A DNA stretch of 64,000 nt from Pelomonas sp. Root1217 (GCF_001425705.1 NZ_LMDC01000027.1:127515-191514), one strand, 5' to 3'. Shown: positions 1-10,477, numbered from the stretch's first letter. Program-made: numbers and translations. The notes: generated by a model from the letters alone, not told the origin.

Positions 1-459
1 GATGGCGCAGATGCTGGCCGGTTGCGGCCCAGCTGTGCTGGGGAGGGCCTCGGCTTGAAATGCCGCGACAGCCGTCACGACGCCCACGAAGGCCTTGGTG
101 ATCGTCTCGCCCTGGCCCGTGGTGGATTGGTTGATGGACTTGAGGCGGCCGTCGTCGGTGAAGGACAGGCTGAAGTCGGAGTCGGCGTAGAAGCGGTCCA
201 GCTTCTTCAGCTGGATCTCGAATGCGGCCCTGGCGGTGTCAGCGCTGTAGGCGGGCGTATAGGTGGCCCCGCCGGCCACCATGAAGTACTTTCGGTCATT
301 GGTGCAGGTGATGGTGTGGGCTGTTGCCACCTGGACCGACCATGTGACGGGCCGATAGCTGACAGTGACGTCGGGGATGGATGCGCAGCCGGCGAGCACG
401 AGGGGCACCGCGATGCAGGCGACCGTCCGCAGGGCAGGTCCAATGGGCGTGTTCTTCAT
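1..459 (-). CDS. Putative lipoprotein, C-terminus cut by the window edge
   Basis: Translating the minus strand from an ATG at 459 gives an open frame of 153 codons running off the window. The start is preceded by a strong AAGGAGG ribosome site. The N-terminus is a lipoprotein signal: a short basic region, a hydrophobic stretch and the lipobox LAGC at about residues 21-24, followed by ASIPDV, so the mature protein should be lipid-anchored, probably to the outer membrane. The rest is a small mixed-charge domain with no motif I recognise (KYFMVAGGATY, FYADSDFSLSFTDDG). The function is unknown. It is divergent from nothing: the next gene (gspB) is on the same strand upstream. Confidence 0.72.
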   Translation of the reverse strand, partial: MKNTPIGPALRTVACIAVPLVLAGCASIPDVTVSYRPVTWSVQVATAHTITCTNDRKYFMVAGGATYTPAYSADTARAAFEIQLKKLDRFYADSDFSLSFTDDGRLKSINQSTTGQGETITKAFVGVVTAVAAFQAEALPSTAGPQPASICAI

Positions 460-505
460 GGTGATCCTCCTTCTGAGGGCGGGATCATCGGGTCTTGCCG
501 GCGCT

Positions 506-537
506 AGGCAACATCAAATTTGATGAACGGGTTGCCT
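506..537. promoter_or_regulatory. Nested palindrome upstream of the lipoprotein gene
   Basis: A perfect 12-bp palindrome ATCAAATTTGAT (513-524) is nested inside a second inverted repeat, AGGCAAC (506-512) with GTTGCCT (531-537). It lies about 50-80 bp upstream of the lipoprotein start at 459, where an operator would be expected. It does not have the TTGAT-N4-ATCAA order of an FNR/ANR box. The assignment as an operator is inference from position and symmetry only. Confidence 0.35.
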
Positions 538-607
538 GTATGGGGGCCCCATCGCTAGATCAATGGCCCGGCTTGAGGCGGAGCGCCTGTGCCATGCCTG
601 CGGCGCC

Positions 608-1336
608 CTACACCGGCTGTCTATACCTCTGCCCCCTGAAGCGCAATACCAGCTCGCGCGGGCGGATCTGCTCCAGCACGTGGTCGGGGCCAATCTGGGC
701 GCCTTCGCGCAGCACGTCGCCATTGATCATCGCGAAGCGGCCGCGCGGGTCGTCGGAGTAGACGGAGCCGCTGACGACGATGCGAGGAACGTCGCGGCGG
801 ATGGCTTCGGGCAGCTCGGCCAGGCGGGGGATGGGGGCTTCCGCGGCGGGTGCCACGGCTGGGGCAGAGGCGGGCGGTACTGCGGGGACCGGCGCCGGCG
901 TGGTGATGGTCACGGGCGCTGCCGCGCTGGCGGGGCGAGGCGCCGGCGCGGGGGCAGCGGCGACCGGCGACGGGACAGGTGCCAGGTAGGGCGAGGCGGA
1001 TGCGGCGGCTGGCGGCGCGGCTTCGCCCAATGGTGCTGGCACTGCGGACGCGGGCACCGCAGCCGCCGTGCTGGCCGCTGGGGCGGGTGCGGGCTGTGCG
1101 GCAGGCGAAACAGGCGGCGAAGAGCCTTCCTGCGGGCCGCTCGCCCACCAGCTGCCGGCGCCAATGCCGGCCAGCAGCAGCAGGCCGCCACCGGCCCAGG
1201 GCAGCCAGCGGCGCTGGCCACCCGCCTGCGCCGACGCGCCGTCGGACAGTGCCTGGGTGTGCAACCCTGGCACCTGACCGCGCTCGCGTTCGCGATCGGC
1301 TTCGGCACGGCGCAGGGCGTCGAGGATGTAGGACAT
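608..1336 (-). CDS. gspB: GspB, type II secretion accessory protein
   Basis: The 242-residue protein begins MSYILDALRRAEADRER, the typical GspB/ExeB N-terminus, followed by one membrane helix (about residues 45-65, WLPWAGGGLLLLAGIGAG), a long Ala/Pro-rich periplasmic linker and a C-terminal GspB domain (IPRLAELPEAIRRDVP, then the GSVYSDDPRGRFAMING core). In the type II secretion system GspB works with GspA/ExeA to insert or place the outer-membrane secretin. It lies 26 bp downstream of gspA on the same strand, which fits an operon. No other gsp genes are in the window, so the main secretion cluster must lie elsewhere. Confidence 0.9.
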   Translation of the reverse strand: MSYILDALRRAEADRERERGQVPGLHTQALSDGASAQAGGQRRWLPWAGGGLLLLAGIGAGSWWASGPQEGSSPPVSPAAQPAPAPAASTAAAVPASAVPAPLGEAAPPAAASASPYLAPVPSPVAAAPAPAPRPASAAAPVTITTPAPVPAVPPASAPAVAPAAEAPIPRLAELPEAIRRDVPRIVVSGSVYSDDPRGRFAMINGDVLREGAQIGPDHVLEQIRPRELVLRFRGQRYRQPV

Positions 1337-1362
1337 GGCGTTCGGTCTTGCGATTTTCGCGT

Positions 1363-3045
1363 TCAGCGCGCTGCGTCCAGGCGCGGCTCGGCTATACCGG
1401 CAGCCCGGTTGACCTGCATCAGCGTGATGGGGCCGACGCGGCCGTCGGGTTGCAGGCCCTGGCTGGCCTGGAAGGCCTGCACCTGGCGGCTCAGCTCGGG
1501 CCAGCCGGGCGTGGGTGCGGAGGCCGGCGCAGACGGCGCGCTGCCCGGCACCTTGGCGAGCTGCGTGGCCAGCCAGTTGCGCAGCGGAACGATGTTCTCC
1601 GCCCGTTCGGCATAGCCCGGTGTCACGCGCCAGAAGGTGGTGAACTCGCCGCGCCAGGCGCCGGCCAGCTCAGGCAGCGCGACGCGGCGAGGCGTGCCGT
1701 CCACGACCAGCGTGGCGTGCTGCGCGTCCAGCGCCACCAGCGCAGCCAGAGCTGCCGGTTGGCCGGGGCGCTGCAGGGTCAGCAGCACGGGGCGGTCGAT
1801 GAGGCGGATGAGCGAGAGGCTGCCGCTGCCGCTGCGGTAGCACTGCAGGCCGCGCTGCGCGGCCACCGCGCAGGGGTCGGCTTTATCCGGCAGCGGCAGG
1901 CCCCAGCGCTGGGCGAGGGCCGCCCAGGCGTCGGCATCCTGCGGCTTCCAGTCGGCGAGCGTCAGCAGTTCGGGGGCGGGCTCGGCGCGGCTGGCCGCCG
2001 AGGCGGGTTGCGAAGCCGCACTTGCAGCCGCAGCCGCTGCAGCAGCAGATGCCGCGCTGGCAGCAGCAGCCATGCCCTCCACCCTGGCCGCCTGGAGGCG
2101 TCCGTCCATGGCGGCCTGCTGCGCCCGCCAGGCCAGCCATCCGCCCACGATGGCCGCGGCCAGCAGGGCCACGCCAATGCCCGCCGCGCCGGGCCAGCGA
2201 TTGGGCACGGACACGGACACGGGCAGTGTGGCCTGCTCGTCGAACACTTCGCGCGCGGCCTGGCGCACGATGGCCGGTATGACCTGCGCCTGGCCGCTGG
2301 CATAGCCGCCCAGCAGTGCGCGGTCGCAGAGCAGGTTGATGCGGCGCGGCACGCCGCGGGTGAGCTGGTGGATGAGCCGCAGCGCCTTGCGGTCGAAGGG
2401 CAGGGCGCCGGTGAGGCCGGCCACGGTCAGGCGGTGGCGGATGTACTGGGCCGTCTCGGCCTCGGACAGCGCCTCCAGATGAAAGCGCGCAATCACGCGC
2501 TGCGCCAGTTGCTCCAGCTCCGGCCGGGCCAGCATGCCGCGGAGCTCGGGTTGGCCGATCAGCACCACCTGGAGCAGCTTGCGCTCGCTGGTTTCCAGAT
2601 TTGTCAGCAGGCGCAGTTGCTCCAGCACGTCGGCCGAGAGGTTCTGCGCCTCATCGATGATCAGCACGTTGTTGCGCCCGGCCGCGTGCTGCGCCAGCAG
2701 GAAGGCGTTCAGCGGATCGACGTAGTCCTTCACCGTCCGCGCGTCCGCCGGCACCGAGACATGGAATTCGTCGCAGATCGCCTGCAGCAGCTCTGTGACG
2801 GTGAGCTTGGGATTGAAGATATAGGCGACGTTGCAGGTCGCCGGGATCTGCTCCAGGAAGCAGCGGCAGACGGTGGTCTTGCCGGCGCCGATCTCGCCGG
2901 TGAGCAGCACGAAGCCGCCGCCCCCGTCCAGCCCGTACAGCAGATGGGCCAGCGCCTCGCGGTGGCGCTCGCTCATGAACAGGTAATGCGGGTCCGGCGC
3001 GATCGAGAACGGCGCTTGTTTCAAGCCGAAGAAGGGCGCGTACAT
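1363..3045 (-). CDS. gspA: GspA/ExeA-type AAA ATPase with peptidoglycan-binding domain
   Basis: The frame is open further upstream, but the family begins MYAPFFGLKQAPFSIAPDP, so I place the start at the ATG at 3045 (560 aa). Domains in order: AAA ATPase with Walker A GEIGAGKT (residues 50-57) and Walker B VLIIDEAQ (127-134), a membrane helix near residue 290, a periplasmic Ala-rich linker, and a C-terminal peptidoglycan-binding domain (LQPDGRVGPITLMQVNR). ExeA uses ATP hydrolysis and peptidoglycan binding to help secretin assembly across the cell wall. Co-transcribed with gspB downstream. I am confident of the family; the symbol exeA would be equally valid. Confidence 0.9.
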   Translation of the reverse strand: MYAPFFGLKQAPFSIAPDPHYLFMSERHREALAHLLYGLDGGGGFVLLTGEIGAGKTTVCRCFLEQIPATCNVAYIFNPKLTVTELLQAICDEFHVSVPADARTVKDYVDPLNAFLLAQHAAGRNNVLIIDEAQNLSADVLEQLRLLTNLETSERKLLQVVLIGQPELRGMLARPELEQLAQRVIARFHLEALSEAETAQYIRHRLTVAGLTGALPFDRKALRLIHQLTRGVPRRINLLCDRALLGGYASGQAQVIPAIVRQAAREVFDEQATLPVSVSVPNRWPGAAGIGVALLAAAIVGGWLAWRAQQAAMDGRLQAARVEGMAAAASAASAAAAAAAASAASQPASAASRAEPAPELLTLADWKPQDADAWAALAQRWGLPLPDKADPCAVAAQRGLQCYRSGSGSLSLIRLIDRPVLLTLQRPGQPAALAALVALDAQHATLVVDGTPRRVALPELAGAWRGEFTTFWRVTPGYAERAENIVPLRNWLATQLAKVPGSAPSAPASAPTPGWPELSRQVQAFQASQGLQPDGRVGPITLMQVNRAAGIAEPRLDAAR

Positions 3046-3151
3046 GGGGCGGCAGAATAACCATACCGCCGACCTGCCCCGGTCCGAACCCGTCTGCTCA
3101 ACCGCGACGGGCCAGCTGCGCAGGGGCGCCAGGCCGGCTATCAGCGCCAAG

Positions 3152-4090
<939 letters not shown>

Positions 4091-4113
4091 GAGGCTGGAC
4101 CATATCAAGAGAC

Positions 4114-5049
4114 ATGCCCACCGCCTACTTCAACCCTCCCGAATGCCGCCGCCACGACATGGGCGAAGGCCATCCCGAATGCCCGGAGCGGCTGGCCGCC
4201 ATCGACGACTGGCTGATCGCCTCGGGCCTGGGCCAGGCGCTCGAGTACTTCGACGCCAGGCCGGTGGACCTCAAGGACGTGGAGCTGGCTCACACCCACG
4301 GCTATGTCGCCGAGATCGGCGCCCTGCTGCGCGACTGCGCCGAGACGGGCGAACGTTGCGCCGTCGACCCTGACACCTCGGCCAACGCCCATACCTGGAC
4401 CGCCGCGCTGTACGCGGCGGGCGCTGCGGTCCAGGCGACCGACGTGGTCATTGACGGCCGGGCCGACAACGCCTTCTGCTCGGTTCGCCCGCCCGGCCAC
4501 CATGCCACGCGTGACCAGAGCATGGGTTTTTGCTTCTTCAACAACGTGGCCATCGCCGCCCGGCATGCGCTGGACCGGCGCGGCCTAAAGCGCGTGGCCA
4601 TCGTCGACTTCGACGTCCACCATGGCAACGGCACCGAGGACATCATTGCCGGCGACGACCGCGTGCTGATGGTCAGCCTGTTCCAGCATCCGCTCTACCC
4701 CTACAGCGGTGCCGTGCCGAAGGGCACCAACATGGTCAATGTGCCGCTGCCGGCCTATACGAGAGGCGGCGAGACGCGCGAGATCATCGAGGCCATGTGG
4801 ATGCCGGCCCTGGAGCGCTTCAAGCCGCAGATGATCTTCATCTCGGCCGGCTTCGACGCCCACCGCGACGACGATCTCGGCCAGCTGGGCCTGGTCGAAG
4901 CCGACTACGAATGGATCACGCAGAAGATCAAGGCCGTGGCCGAGCGTCATGCGCAAGGCCGTATCGTGTCGGTGCTGGAGGGTGGCTATAACCTGCACGC
5001 CCTGGCGCGCAGCGTGGGCGTCCATTTGCGCGTATTGGCTGATCTGTGA
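4114..5049 (+). CDS. Histone-deacetylase-fold amidohydrolase
   Basis: This 311-residue protein has the full class II HDAC-like catalytic set: the tandem histidines in RPPGHHA (H129, H130), the zinc ligands in [10 protein letters not shown] (D167, H169) and [10 protein letters not shown] (D248), and a C-terminal EGGYNL with the catalytic-site tyrosine. In bacteria this fold deacetylates small substrates such as acetylpolyamines or acetoin-linked targets, and sometimes lysines; the sequence alone does not decide the substrate. It is divergent from the MoxR gene (starts 23 bp apart) and is followed by a tandem hairpin repeat. Confidence 0.92.
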   Translation: MPTAYFNPPECRRHDMGEGHPECPERLAAIDDWLIASGLGQALEYFDARPVDLKDVELAHTHGYVAEIGALLRDCAETGERCAVDPDTSANAHTWTAALYAAGAAVQATDVVIDGRADNAFCSVRPPGHHATRDQSMGFCFFNNVAIAARHALDRRGLKRVAIVDFDVHHGNGTEDIIAGDDRVLMVSLFQHPLYPYSGAVPKGTNMVNVPLPAYTRGGETREIIEAMWMPALERFKPQMIFISAGFDAHRDDDLGQLGLVEADYEWITQKIKAVAERHAQGRIVSVLEGGYNLHALARSVGVHLRVLADL

Positions 5050-5159
5050 ACCTTGCGGGACAGACCGAGCGAGCGAAGCGAGCCGCTCTGTCCCCAACTG
5101 AGTAAACCTTGCGGGACAGACCGCCCGAGCGAAGCGAGTAGCTCTGTCCCCAACTGACT
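5049..5159 (+). repeat. Two-copy 55-bp tandem repeat with hairpin
   Basis: Units at 5049-5103 and 5105-5159 (period 56 bp) differ at only a few positions. Each carries GGGACAGA pairing with TCTGTCCC around a CGAGCGAAGCG core, so each would form a stem-loop. The first copy starts at the last base of the HDAC-fold stop codon and the array ends 9 bp before the mscS start. It may act as a 3'-end stabiliser or a REP-like element. Confidence 0.75.
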
Positions 5160-5168
5160 AGAAACTCC

Positions 5169-6479
5169 ATGCACCAACCTTTGAGCCTGGCCGAACTCCA
5201 GGCCCTGCTGACCCGTGTCTTCAGCGCCGACGCGCTTGCCGAATGGGGCCTGCTGCTGGGCTGCCTGGCCCTGGCAGGGTTGCTGAGCTGGGCGCTGTCG
5301 CGCGCCGTGACCCGGCGCGAGAACAGCGTGCTGTTCGGCGACCGCGTCATCGACGGCACGCTTTTCCCGCTGTTTGCCCTGGCCCTGGCCTTTGGCGCGC
5401 GCCGTCTGCTGCCGCTTTATGGACTGACGCCGGCCCTCTTCAAGCTGGCGCTGCCGGTGCTGGTGTCGCTGGCCGCCATCCGCCTCATCGCCCGCGTGCT
5501 GCGCGCCGCCTGGCCCGCTTCGACCGCCTTCAAGGCGCTGGAGAAGCTGGGTTCCTGGCTGGTGTGGATCGGCGCGGTGCTGTGGATCACCGGCCTGTGG
5601 CCCGTGCTGATGGACGAACTGGACGACATCGGCTGGAAGTTCGGCACCGTCAAGCTGACGCTGCGCAACCTCATCGAGGGCGGGTTGACGGCGACGCTGG
5701 TGCTGGTCGTTGCGCTATGGATCTCGTCGGCCATCGAGGCCCAGCTGCTGCGCCGCGAGTCATTGGACCTGTCCATGCGCAAGATCGCGTCCAACGCGAT
5801 CCGCTCGCTGCTGCTCTTCATCGGCCTGCTGTTCGCGCTGTCTGCTGCGGGCATCGACCTGACGGCCCTGGGCATGCTGGGCGGCGCGCTCGGCGTGGGG
5901 CTGGGCTTTGGCCTGCAGAAGCTTGCGGCCAACTATGTGAGCGGCTTCGTCATCCTGGCCGAGCGGAGCTTGCGCATCGGCGACATGGTCAAGGTCGACG
6001 GCTTCGAGGGCCGCGTGACCGACATCAAGACACGTTACACGGTGATCCGGTCGCTCGGCGGCAAGGAAGCCATCGTGCCCAACGAGATCCTGATCACTCA
6101 GCGCGTCGAGAACTCGTCGCTGGCCGACCCGCGGGTGCTGCTGTCGACGGTGGTGCAGGTGGACTACGACTGCGACGTCGACAACGTCATGCAGGCCATC
6201 ACCAAAGCCGTCACCGAAGTCCCGCGCGTGTTGAGCGACCCGGGGCCGTCGGTGCAGCTGAGCCGCTTTGCCGACAGCGGCCTGGAGCTGAGCGTGTTCT
6301 TCTGGATCATGGACCCCGAGAACGGCAGCGGCGGCGTGCGCTCGGACGTCAACCTCGCCGTGCTGCACACGCTGCAGCGCCTGGGCGTGGACATTCCCTA
6401 TCCGCAGCAGGTGCAGCGCCAGCCAAAGTCGCCGATCAGGGCCGAGTCGCCGGCGGCACCTGCGCCGACTGGCGACTAG
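5169..6479 (+). CDS. MscS-family mechanosensitive ion channel
   Basis: A 436-residue inner-membrane protein with about five predicted transmembrane helices. It ends in a classic MscS core: the glycine/alanine-rich pore helix GMLGGALGVGLGFGLQKLA, then the beta domain ILAERSLRIGDMVKVDGFEGRVTDI and VPNEILITQRVEN, and the C-terminal alpha/beta domain. Such channels release solutes during hypo-osmotic shock. The ATG at 5169 follows the tandem hairpin repeat. The stop codon overlaps the stop of the convergent alcohol dehydrogenase by 3 bp (6476-6479 region). It is longer than E. coli MscS (286 aa), nearer the YnaI/YbdG size class. Confidence 0.92.
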   Translation: MHQPLSLAELQALLTRVFSADALAEWGLLLGCLALAGLLSWALSRAVTRRENSVLFGDRVIDGTLFPLFALALAFGARRLLPLYGLTPALFKLALPVLVSLAAIRLIARVLRAAWPASTAFKALEKLGSWLVWIGAVLWITGLWPVLMDELDDIGWKFGTVKLTLRNLIEGGLTATLVLVVALWISSAIEAQLLRRESLDLSMRKIASNAIRSLLLFIGLLFALSAAGIDLTALGMLGGALGVGLGFGLQKLAANYVSGFVILAERSLRIGDMVKVDGFEGRVTDIKTRYTVIRSLGGKEAIVPNEILITQRVENSSLADPRVLLSTVVQVDYDCDVDNVMQAITKAVTEVPRVLSDPGPSVQLSRFADSGLELSVFFWIMDPENGSGGVRSDVNLAVLHTLQRLGVDIPYPQQVQRQPKSPIRAESPAAPAPTGD

Positions 6480-7489
6480 AAATCGGCGTCCAGCACCACG
6501 CGGTAGCGCGCCTTGCCACTGCGCAGGTGATCCAACGCATCGTTGACTCGGCTCATCAGGAAGCGCTCCACCTGCGGCAGGATCTGGTGTCGTGCCGAGA
6601 AATCCAGCATGGTCTTGAGCACCGACGGCGGCGGCGTTGGCGAGGCCGAGAGGCTCTTCTGCCAGCTCAGCAGGCCGCCGCTCTTCAGGCTCAACGCGTC
6701 GGTCACGACGCCGACCAGGTGCATGCGGCCCTTGGGCGCCAGCGTGGCCAGCAGCGCGTCCCAGTTCAAGGCGGCGCCCACAGTGATGAGCAGGAAGTCC
6801 AGGCTGCTGGCGGCGGCTTTCAGCTCGGCCTTGTCGACGCTGGACAGCGTCTTGTGGGCACCCAGCGCCAGCGCCTCGTCGCGCTTGGAGGGCGATGACG
6901 TGAACGCCGTTACCTCGCAGCCCCAGGCCCGCGCGAACTTGACGGCCAGATGGCCGAGGCCGCCGATGCCGACGACACCGACGCGGTCGGTCGGCTTGAT
7001 GGCGTGCAGCACGAAGGGCAGGAAGACCGTGCCGCCGCCGCACATCAGCGGGCCGGCGGCAGCGGGGTCGAGGGCATCGGGCAGCGGCACCGCCCAGCTC
7101 CAGTGGGCACGCAGCCGGTCGGCGAAGCCGCCATGGCGGCCGATCAGCGTCGGCTGGCGCTTGCCGCACAGATGCTGCTCGCCGCCCAGGCAGAAGTTGC
7201 AGTGCGTGCAGCTGCTGGCATGCCAGCCCACGCCGACGCGCTGGCCGATCTGCCGGCCCTTGGCATGCGCACCCAGGGCCGTGACGCGGCCGACGACCTC
7301 GTGGCCTGGCACGACGGGGTAGGCGGCCGGGAACCACTCGCTGTCGATCATGGCCAGGTCGGAGTGGCAGATGCCGCAGTGTTCGACCGTGATCTCGACC
7401 TCCTCGTCACCCAGCGGGCCAGGGTCGTAGTCGAAGGGCTGCAGGGCGCCGCCAGGCGAGAGGGCGGCGTAGGCGCGGATGTTGGACAT
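6476..7489 (-). CDS. Zinc-dependent NAD(P)+ alcohol dehydrogenase
   Basis: The start is set at the ATG at 7489 (MSNIRAYAAL), preceded by AGGAGA; the 337-residue length is normal. Catalytic zinc ligands are in CGICHSD (C38) and GHEVVG (H63, E64), the structural zinc cysteines lie in CTHCNFC and the following cysteine, and the nucleotide-binding motif is GIGGLGH. The pattern is that of the cinnamyl-alcohol/YahK-Ahr branch of medium-chain dehydrogenases, usually NADPH-linked broad aldehyde reductases. It is convergent with mscS. The substrate cannot be read from the sequence. Confidence 0.9.
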   Translation of the reverse strand: MSNIRAYAALSPGGALQPFDYDPGPLGDEEVEITVEHCGICHSDLAMIDSEWFPAAYPVVPGHEVVGRVTALGAHAKGRQIGQRVGVGWHASSCTHCNFCLGGEQHLCGKRQPTLIGRHGGFADRLRAHWSWAVPLPDALDPAAAGPLMCGGGTVFLPFVLHAIKPTDRVGVVGIGGLGHLAVKFARAWGCEVTAFTSSPSKRDEALALGAHKTLSSVDKAELKAAASSLDFLLITVGAALNWDALLATLAPKGRMHLVGVVTDALSLKSGGLLSWQKSLSASPTPPPSVLKTMLDFSARHQILPQVERFLMSRVNDALDHLRSGKARYRVVLDADF

Positions 7490-7511
7490 GCGGGTCTCCT
7501 GTTGTGTGGGC

Positions 7512-8363
7512 CTACTGGAGCGGGTGGGCCTTGAAGAACTGCCAGATCGTCTGGGTCGCATCGACCTCGGTGCGGGGCCAGATGTGTCCCATGCCATCGA
7601 CGCGCAGCAGCCGAACCTCAGCGTCGCCGGTGCAGCCCGTGTAGCGGATGGTCTGCAGCGGCCCGGGCTGCTTGTCCTGCAGCAGCTTGGGCTGGCAACG
7701 GTTGTGCGAGGCCCAGCCGGCCAGGGCTTCCGGCACGCTCTCGACCCATTCGGCGCCGCGGTCACCGTGGCCTTCGTAGGAGTTCGTGAAATCGGCCAGG
7801 CCATGCATCGTCAGCACCGGCACGGCGCGGCCCGCACAGGGGCCGAACCAGCGCAGCCCGCCGACCGGCGCGATCGCCGCGATGCGGTGGTTCAGGCGGC
7901 AGCCCAGCAGCGACGACATGCGCCCGCCGCCGGAAAAGCCGGTCGAGTAGACGCGGGTCGGGTCGATGCAGGTGCGGGCGGCGATGTCGTCGATGACGTC
8001 GGACACGTACTGCACATCGTCGACACGCGGCGTGAAGACGGGCACATTCCAGCGCGAGTCCTCGGCCTGCAGCGTGGCCACGGCAAAGCCCTCGCGCGCC
8101 GCCAGCACTTCGAAGCCGCTTTCCCTGGCGCGGCCGGCAGCCTTGCCGCCGGTGCCGTGCAGGTCGAACACCAGGGGCAGCCGCGTTCCGCTCGCGACAT
8201 TCGGCGGCACGAAGAGCCGGTAGCTGCGCGTGCGGCCGCCCGACGTCAGTTCGCGCATCTCGCCGGCGACCGGGTTCAATGAGCAGGCGGCGGCCTGGGC
8301 CCGTACGGGCGGCGACAGCGCGCCGAGCAGGAGCAGGATGGCGGCGAAAGGGAACAGGCGCAC
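7512..8363 (-). CDS. Secreted PHB-depolymerase/feruloyl-esterase-type hydrolase
   Basis: A 283-residue alpha/beta hydrolase with a cleavable signal peptide (MRLFPFAAILLLLGALSPPVRAQA). It has an oxyanion-side LVFDLHGTGG motif, the nucleophile elbow GFSGGGR (Gly-x-Ser-x-Gly) and a late histidine in DGMGHIWPR. These are marks of the esterase PHB depolymerase (LpqC) family, which hydrolyses polyhydroxybutyrate, acetylxylan or feruloyl esters outside the cytoplasm. It lies 22 bp upstream of the alcohol dehydrogenase start on the same strand and may be co-transcribed with it. Which ester is cut is unknown. Confidence 0.87.
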   Translation of the reverse strand: MRLFPFAAILLLLGALSPPVRAQAAACSLNPVAGEMRELTSGGRTRSYRLFVPPNVASGTRLPLVFDLHGTGGKAAGRARESGFEVLAAREGFAVATLQAEDSRWNVPVFTPRVDDVQYVSDVIDDIAARTCIDPTRVYSTGFSGGGRMSSLLGCRLNHRIAAIAPVGGLRWFGPCAGRAVPVLTMHGLADFTNSYEGHGDRGAEWVESVPEALAGWASHNRCQPKLLQDKQPGPLQTIRYTGCTGDAEVRLLRVDGMGHIWPRTEVDATQTIWQFFKAHPLQ

Positions 8364-8381
8364 GTGCAGTCCTCCCGGGGG

Positions 8382-8840
8382 TCAGGCGACGTCCTGGGCG
8401 TAGACGATGAAGCCCATGTGGTGCGCGACCTTGTCGTACAGCGCGCGGCCCGTGGCGTTGGTGGTGTGTGTTTGCCAGTAGACGCGCTTCACGCCGGCCT
8501 GGCGGGCCGCGGTGTCCACGGCCTCGATCAGGGCGCGGCCCACGCCGCGGCCACGCGCCTCTGGGGTCGTGAAGAGATCCTGCAGATAGCAGGTCAGCTC
8601 GATGCGCGTGGTGCTGCGGTGGTAGAGGTAGTGCACGAGGCCGAGCAGGCGGCCCTGTTCATCCTCGGCCACCAGGGCGTGGACCGGTTCAGTGGCGTCG
8701 AAGAAGCGTGCCCAGGTGGTCTCGGTGACCTCCGCGGGCAGTGCGGTCTCGCCGGCACGGCCGTAGAAGGCGTTGTAGCCGTCCCAGAGGGGTTGCCAGT
8801 CGGCGCGGTCGGAAAGCTGGAGGGGGCGGACTTGGATCAT
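8382..8840 (-). CDS. GNAT-family N-acetyltransferase
   Basis: The longer frame uses a TTG at 8867; I prefer the ATG at 8840 (MIQVRPLQLSDRADW, 152 aa), since GNAT proteins commonly open with this IxIRPL strand. The acetyl-CoA pyrophosphate loop is EARGRGVGRAL (R/Q-x-x-G-x-G/A), preceded by the LQDLFTTPE strand, and the C-terminal YDKVAHHMGFIVY strand is typical. It probably acetylates an amine on a small molecule or protein. It is the first of three genes on the minus strand (GNAT, esterase, dehydrogenase) with short gaps. Confidence 0.87.
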   Translation of the reverse strand: MIQVRPLQLSDRADWQPLWDGYNAFYGRAGETALPAEVTETTWARFFDATEPVHALVAEDEQGRLLGLVHYLYHRSTTRIELTCYLQDLFTTPEARGRGVGRALIEAVDTAARQAGVKRVYWQTHTTNATGRALYDKVAHHMGFIVYAQDVA

Positions 8841-8889
8841 GTCGGCGGGTCGAAGGAGACCCGCCAATTGTGAGGGCGCCGCCGGGGCG

Positions 8890-10428
8890 TCAGCCAGCTG
8901 CGACCGGGATCTTCACCGCCTTGCCGGCCGCGATCTTCTTCTGCCATTCCGCCGGGCCGGTGATGTGGGCGCTGGTGCCGGTGGCATCCACGGCCACGGT
9001 CACGGGCATGTCCACCACGTCGAACTCGTAGATGGCTTCCATGCCCAGGTCCTCGAAGCCGACGACCTTGGCGCCCTTGATCGCCTTGCTGACCAGGTAG
9101 GCCGAACCGCCCACCGCCATCAAGTAGGCGCTCTTGTGCTGCTTGATGGCCTCGATGGCGGCCGGGCCGCGTTCGGCCTTGCCGACCATGGCGATCAGGC
9201 CGGTCTTGGCCAGCATCATGTCGGTGAACTTGTCCATGCGCGTGGCCGTGGTGGGGCCTGCCGGGCCGACGACCTCGTCGCGTACCGGGTCCACCGGGCC
9301 GACGTAGTAGATGGCGCGGTTGGTGAAGTCCACGGGCAGCTTTTCGCCCTTTGCCAGCATGTCCTGGATGCGCTTGTGGGCGGCGTCGCGGCCGGTCAGC
9401 ATCTTGCCGTTCAGCAGCAGTGTTTCGCCGGCCTTCCAGGTGGCGACTTCGGCCGGCGTCAGCGTGTTCAGGTCGACGCGCCGGCTCTTGTTGTAGTCGG
9501 GCGCCCATTGCACGTCGGGCCACAGGTCCAGGCTCGGCGGCTCCAGGTAGCTCGGGCCGCTGCCGTCCAGCACGAAGTGGGCGTGGCGGGTGGCCGCGCA
9601 GTTCGGGATCATGGCGATGGGCTTGCTGGCGGCATGCGTCGGGAAGGTCTTGATCTTCACGTCCAGCACCGTCGTCAAGCCACCCAGGCCCTGCGCGCCG
9701 ATGCCCAGGGCGTTGACCTTCTCATACAGCTCGATACGCATCTCTTCGAGCTTGTTTTGCGGGCCGCGCTGCAGCAGCTCGTACATGTCGATGTCTTCCA
9801 TCAGCGCCTGCTTGGCCAGCAAGGCGGCCTTCTCGGCCGTGCCGCCGACGCCGATGCCCAGCATGCCCGGCGGGCACCAGCCGGCACCCATGGTGGGCAC
9901 GGTCTTCAGCACCCACTCGACGATGTCGTCGCTGGGGTTGAGCATGTAGACCTTGCTCTTGTTCTCCGAGCCGCCGCCCTTGGCCGCGACGATGACGTCC
10001 ACTGTGTTGCCGGGCACCACCTCCATCTGCACGACGGCGGGCGTGTTGTCCTTGGTGTTCTTGCGCGCAAAGATGGGGTCGTCCAACACGCTGGCGCGCA
10101 GCTTGTTGTCGGGATTGAGATAACCCTGGCGCACGCCTTCGTTGACGGCGTCCTCGATGCTTCCGGCAAAACCCTCCCAGCGCACGTCCATGCCGATCTT
10201 CAGGAAGACGTTGACGATGCCGGTGTCCTGGCAGATCGGGCGGCGGCCCTCCGCGCACATGCGGCTGTTGGTGAGGATCTGGGCGATCGCGTCCTTGGCT
10301 GCGGGCGAGGCCTCGCTCTCGTAGGCGCGCGCGAGGTGGGCGATGTAGTCGGCCGGGTGGTAGTAGCTGATGTACTGCAGGGCGGCAGCAACGCTGTCGA
10401 TGAGGTCTTGCTGGCGGATCGTGGTCAT
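8890..10428 (-). CDS. fumA: Class I fumarate hydratase (oxygen-labile, [4Fe-4S])
   Basis: From the ATG at 10428 ([12 protein letters not shown]) the product is 512 aa, the normal length for the homodimeric class I fumarase. The N-terminal domain holds the Fe-S ligand motif RPICQDTG, and the C-terminal beta domain has the typical [15 protein letters not shown] stretch. It hydrates fumarate to malate in the TCA cycle using a [4Fe-4S] cluster that oxygen and superoxide damage. It is divergent from fumC, the iron-free isozyme, with 110 bp between the starts holding a Fur-box-like palindrome. The symbol could also be fumB; the enzyme type is clear. Confidence 0.93.
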   Translation of the reverse strand: MTTIRQQDLIDSVAAALQYISYYHPADYIAHLARAYESEASPAAKDAIAQILTNSRMCAEGRRPICQDTGIVNVFLKIGMDVRWEGFAGSIEDAVNEGVRQGYLNPDNKLRASVLDDPIFARKNTKDNTPAVVQMEVVPGNTVDVIVAAKGGGSENKSKVYMLNPSDDIVEWVLKTVPTMGAGWCPPGMLGIGVGGTAEKAALLAKQALMEDIDMYELLQRGPQNKLEEMRIELYEKVNALGIGAQGLGGLTTVLDVKIKTFPTHAASKPIAMIPNCAATRHAHFVLDGSGPSYLEPPSLDLWPDVQWAPDYNKSRRVDLNTLTPAEVATWKAGETLLLNGKMLTGRDAAHKRIQDMLAKGEKLPVDFTNRAIYYVGPVDPVRDEVVGPAGPTTATRMDKFTDMMLAKTGLIAMVGKAERGPAAIEAIKQHKSAYLMAVGGSAYLVSKAIKGAKVVGFEDLGMEAIYEFDVVDMPVTVAVDATGTSAHITGPAEWQKKIAAGKAVKIPVAAG

Positions 10429-10477
10429 TTGGAGGGCAGACAAGCTGGGGGCAGCCGGAATTATCGGTGGCCGCAAA

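Noticed and set aside
513-524. ATCAAATTTGAT as an FNR/ANR site
   Set aside because: The half-sites are in the reverse order (ATCAA then TTGAT without the 4-bp spacer of TTGAT-N4-ATCAA), so it is not an FNR box.
5049-5159. CRISPR array
   Set aside because: Only two repeat units, no unique spacer between them (one base), and no cas genes nearby.
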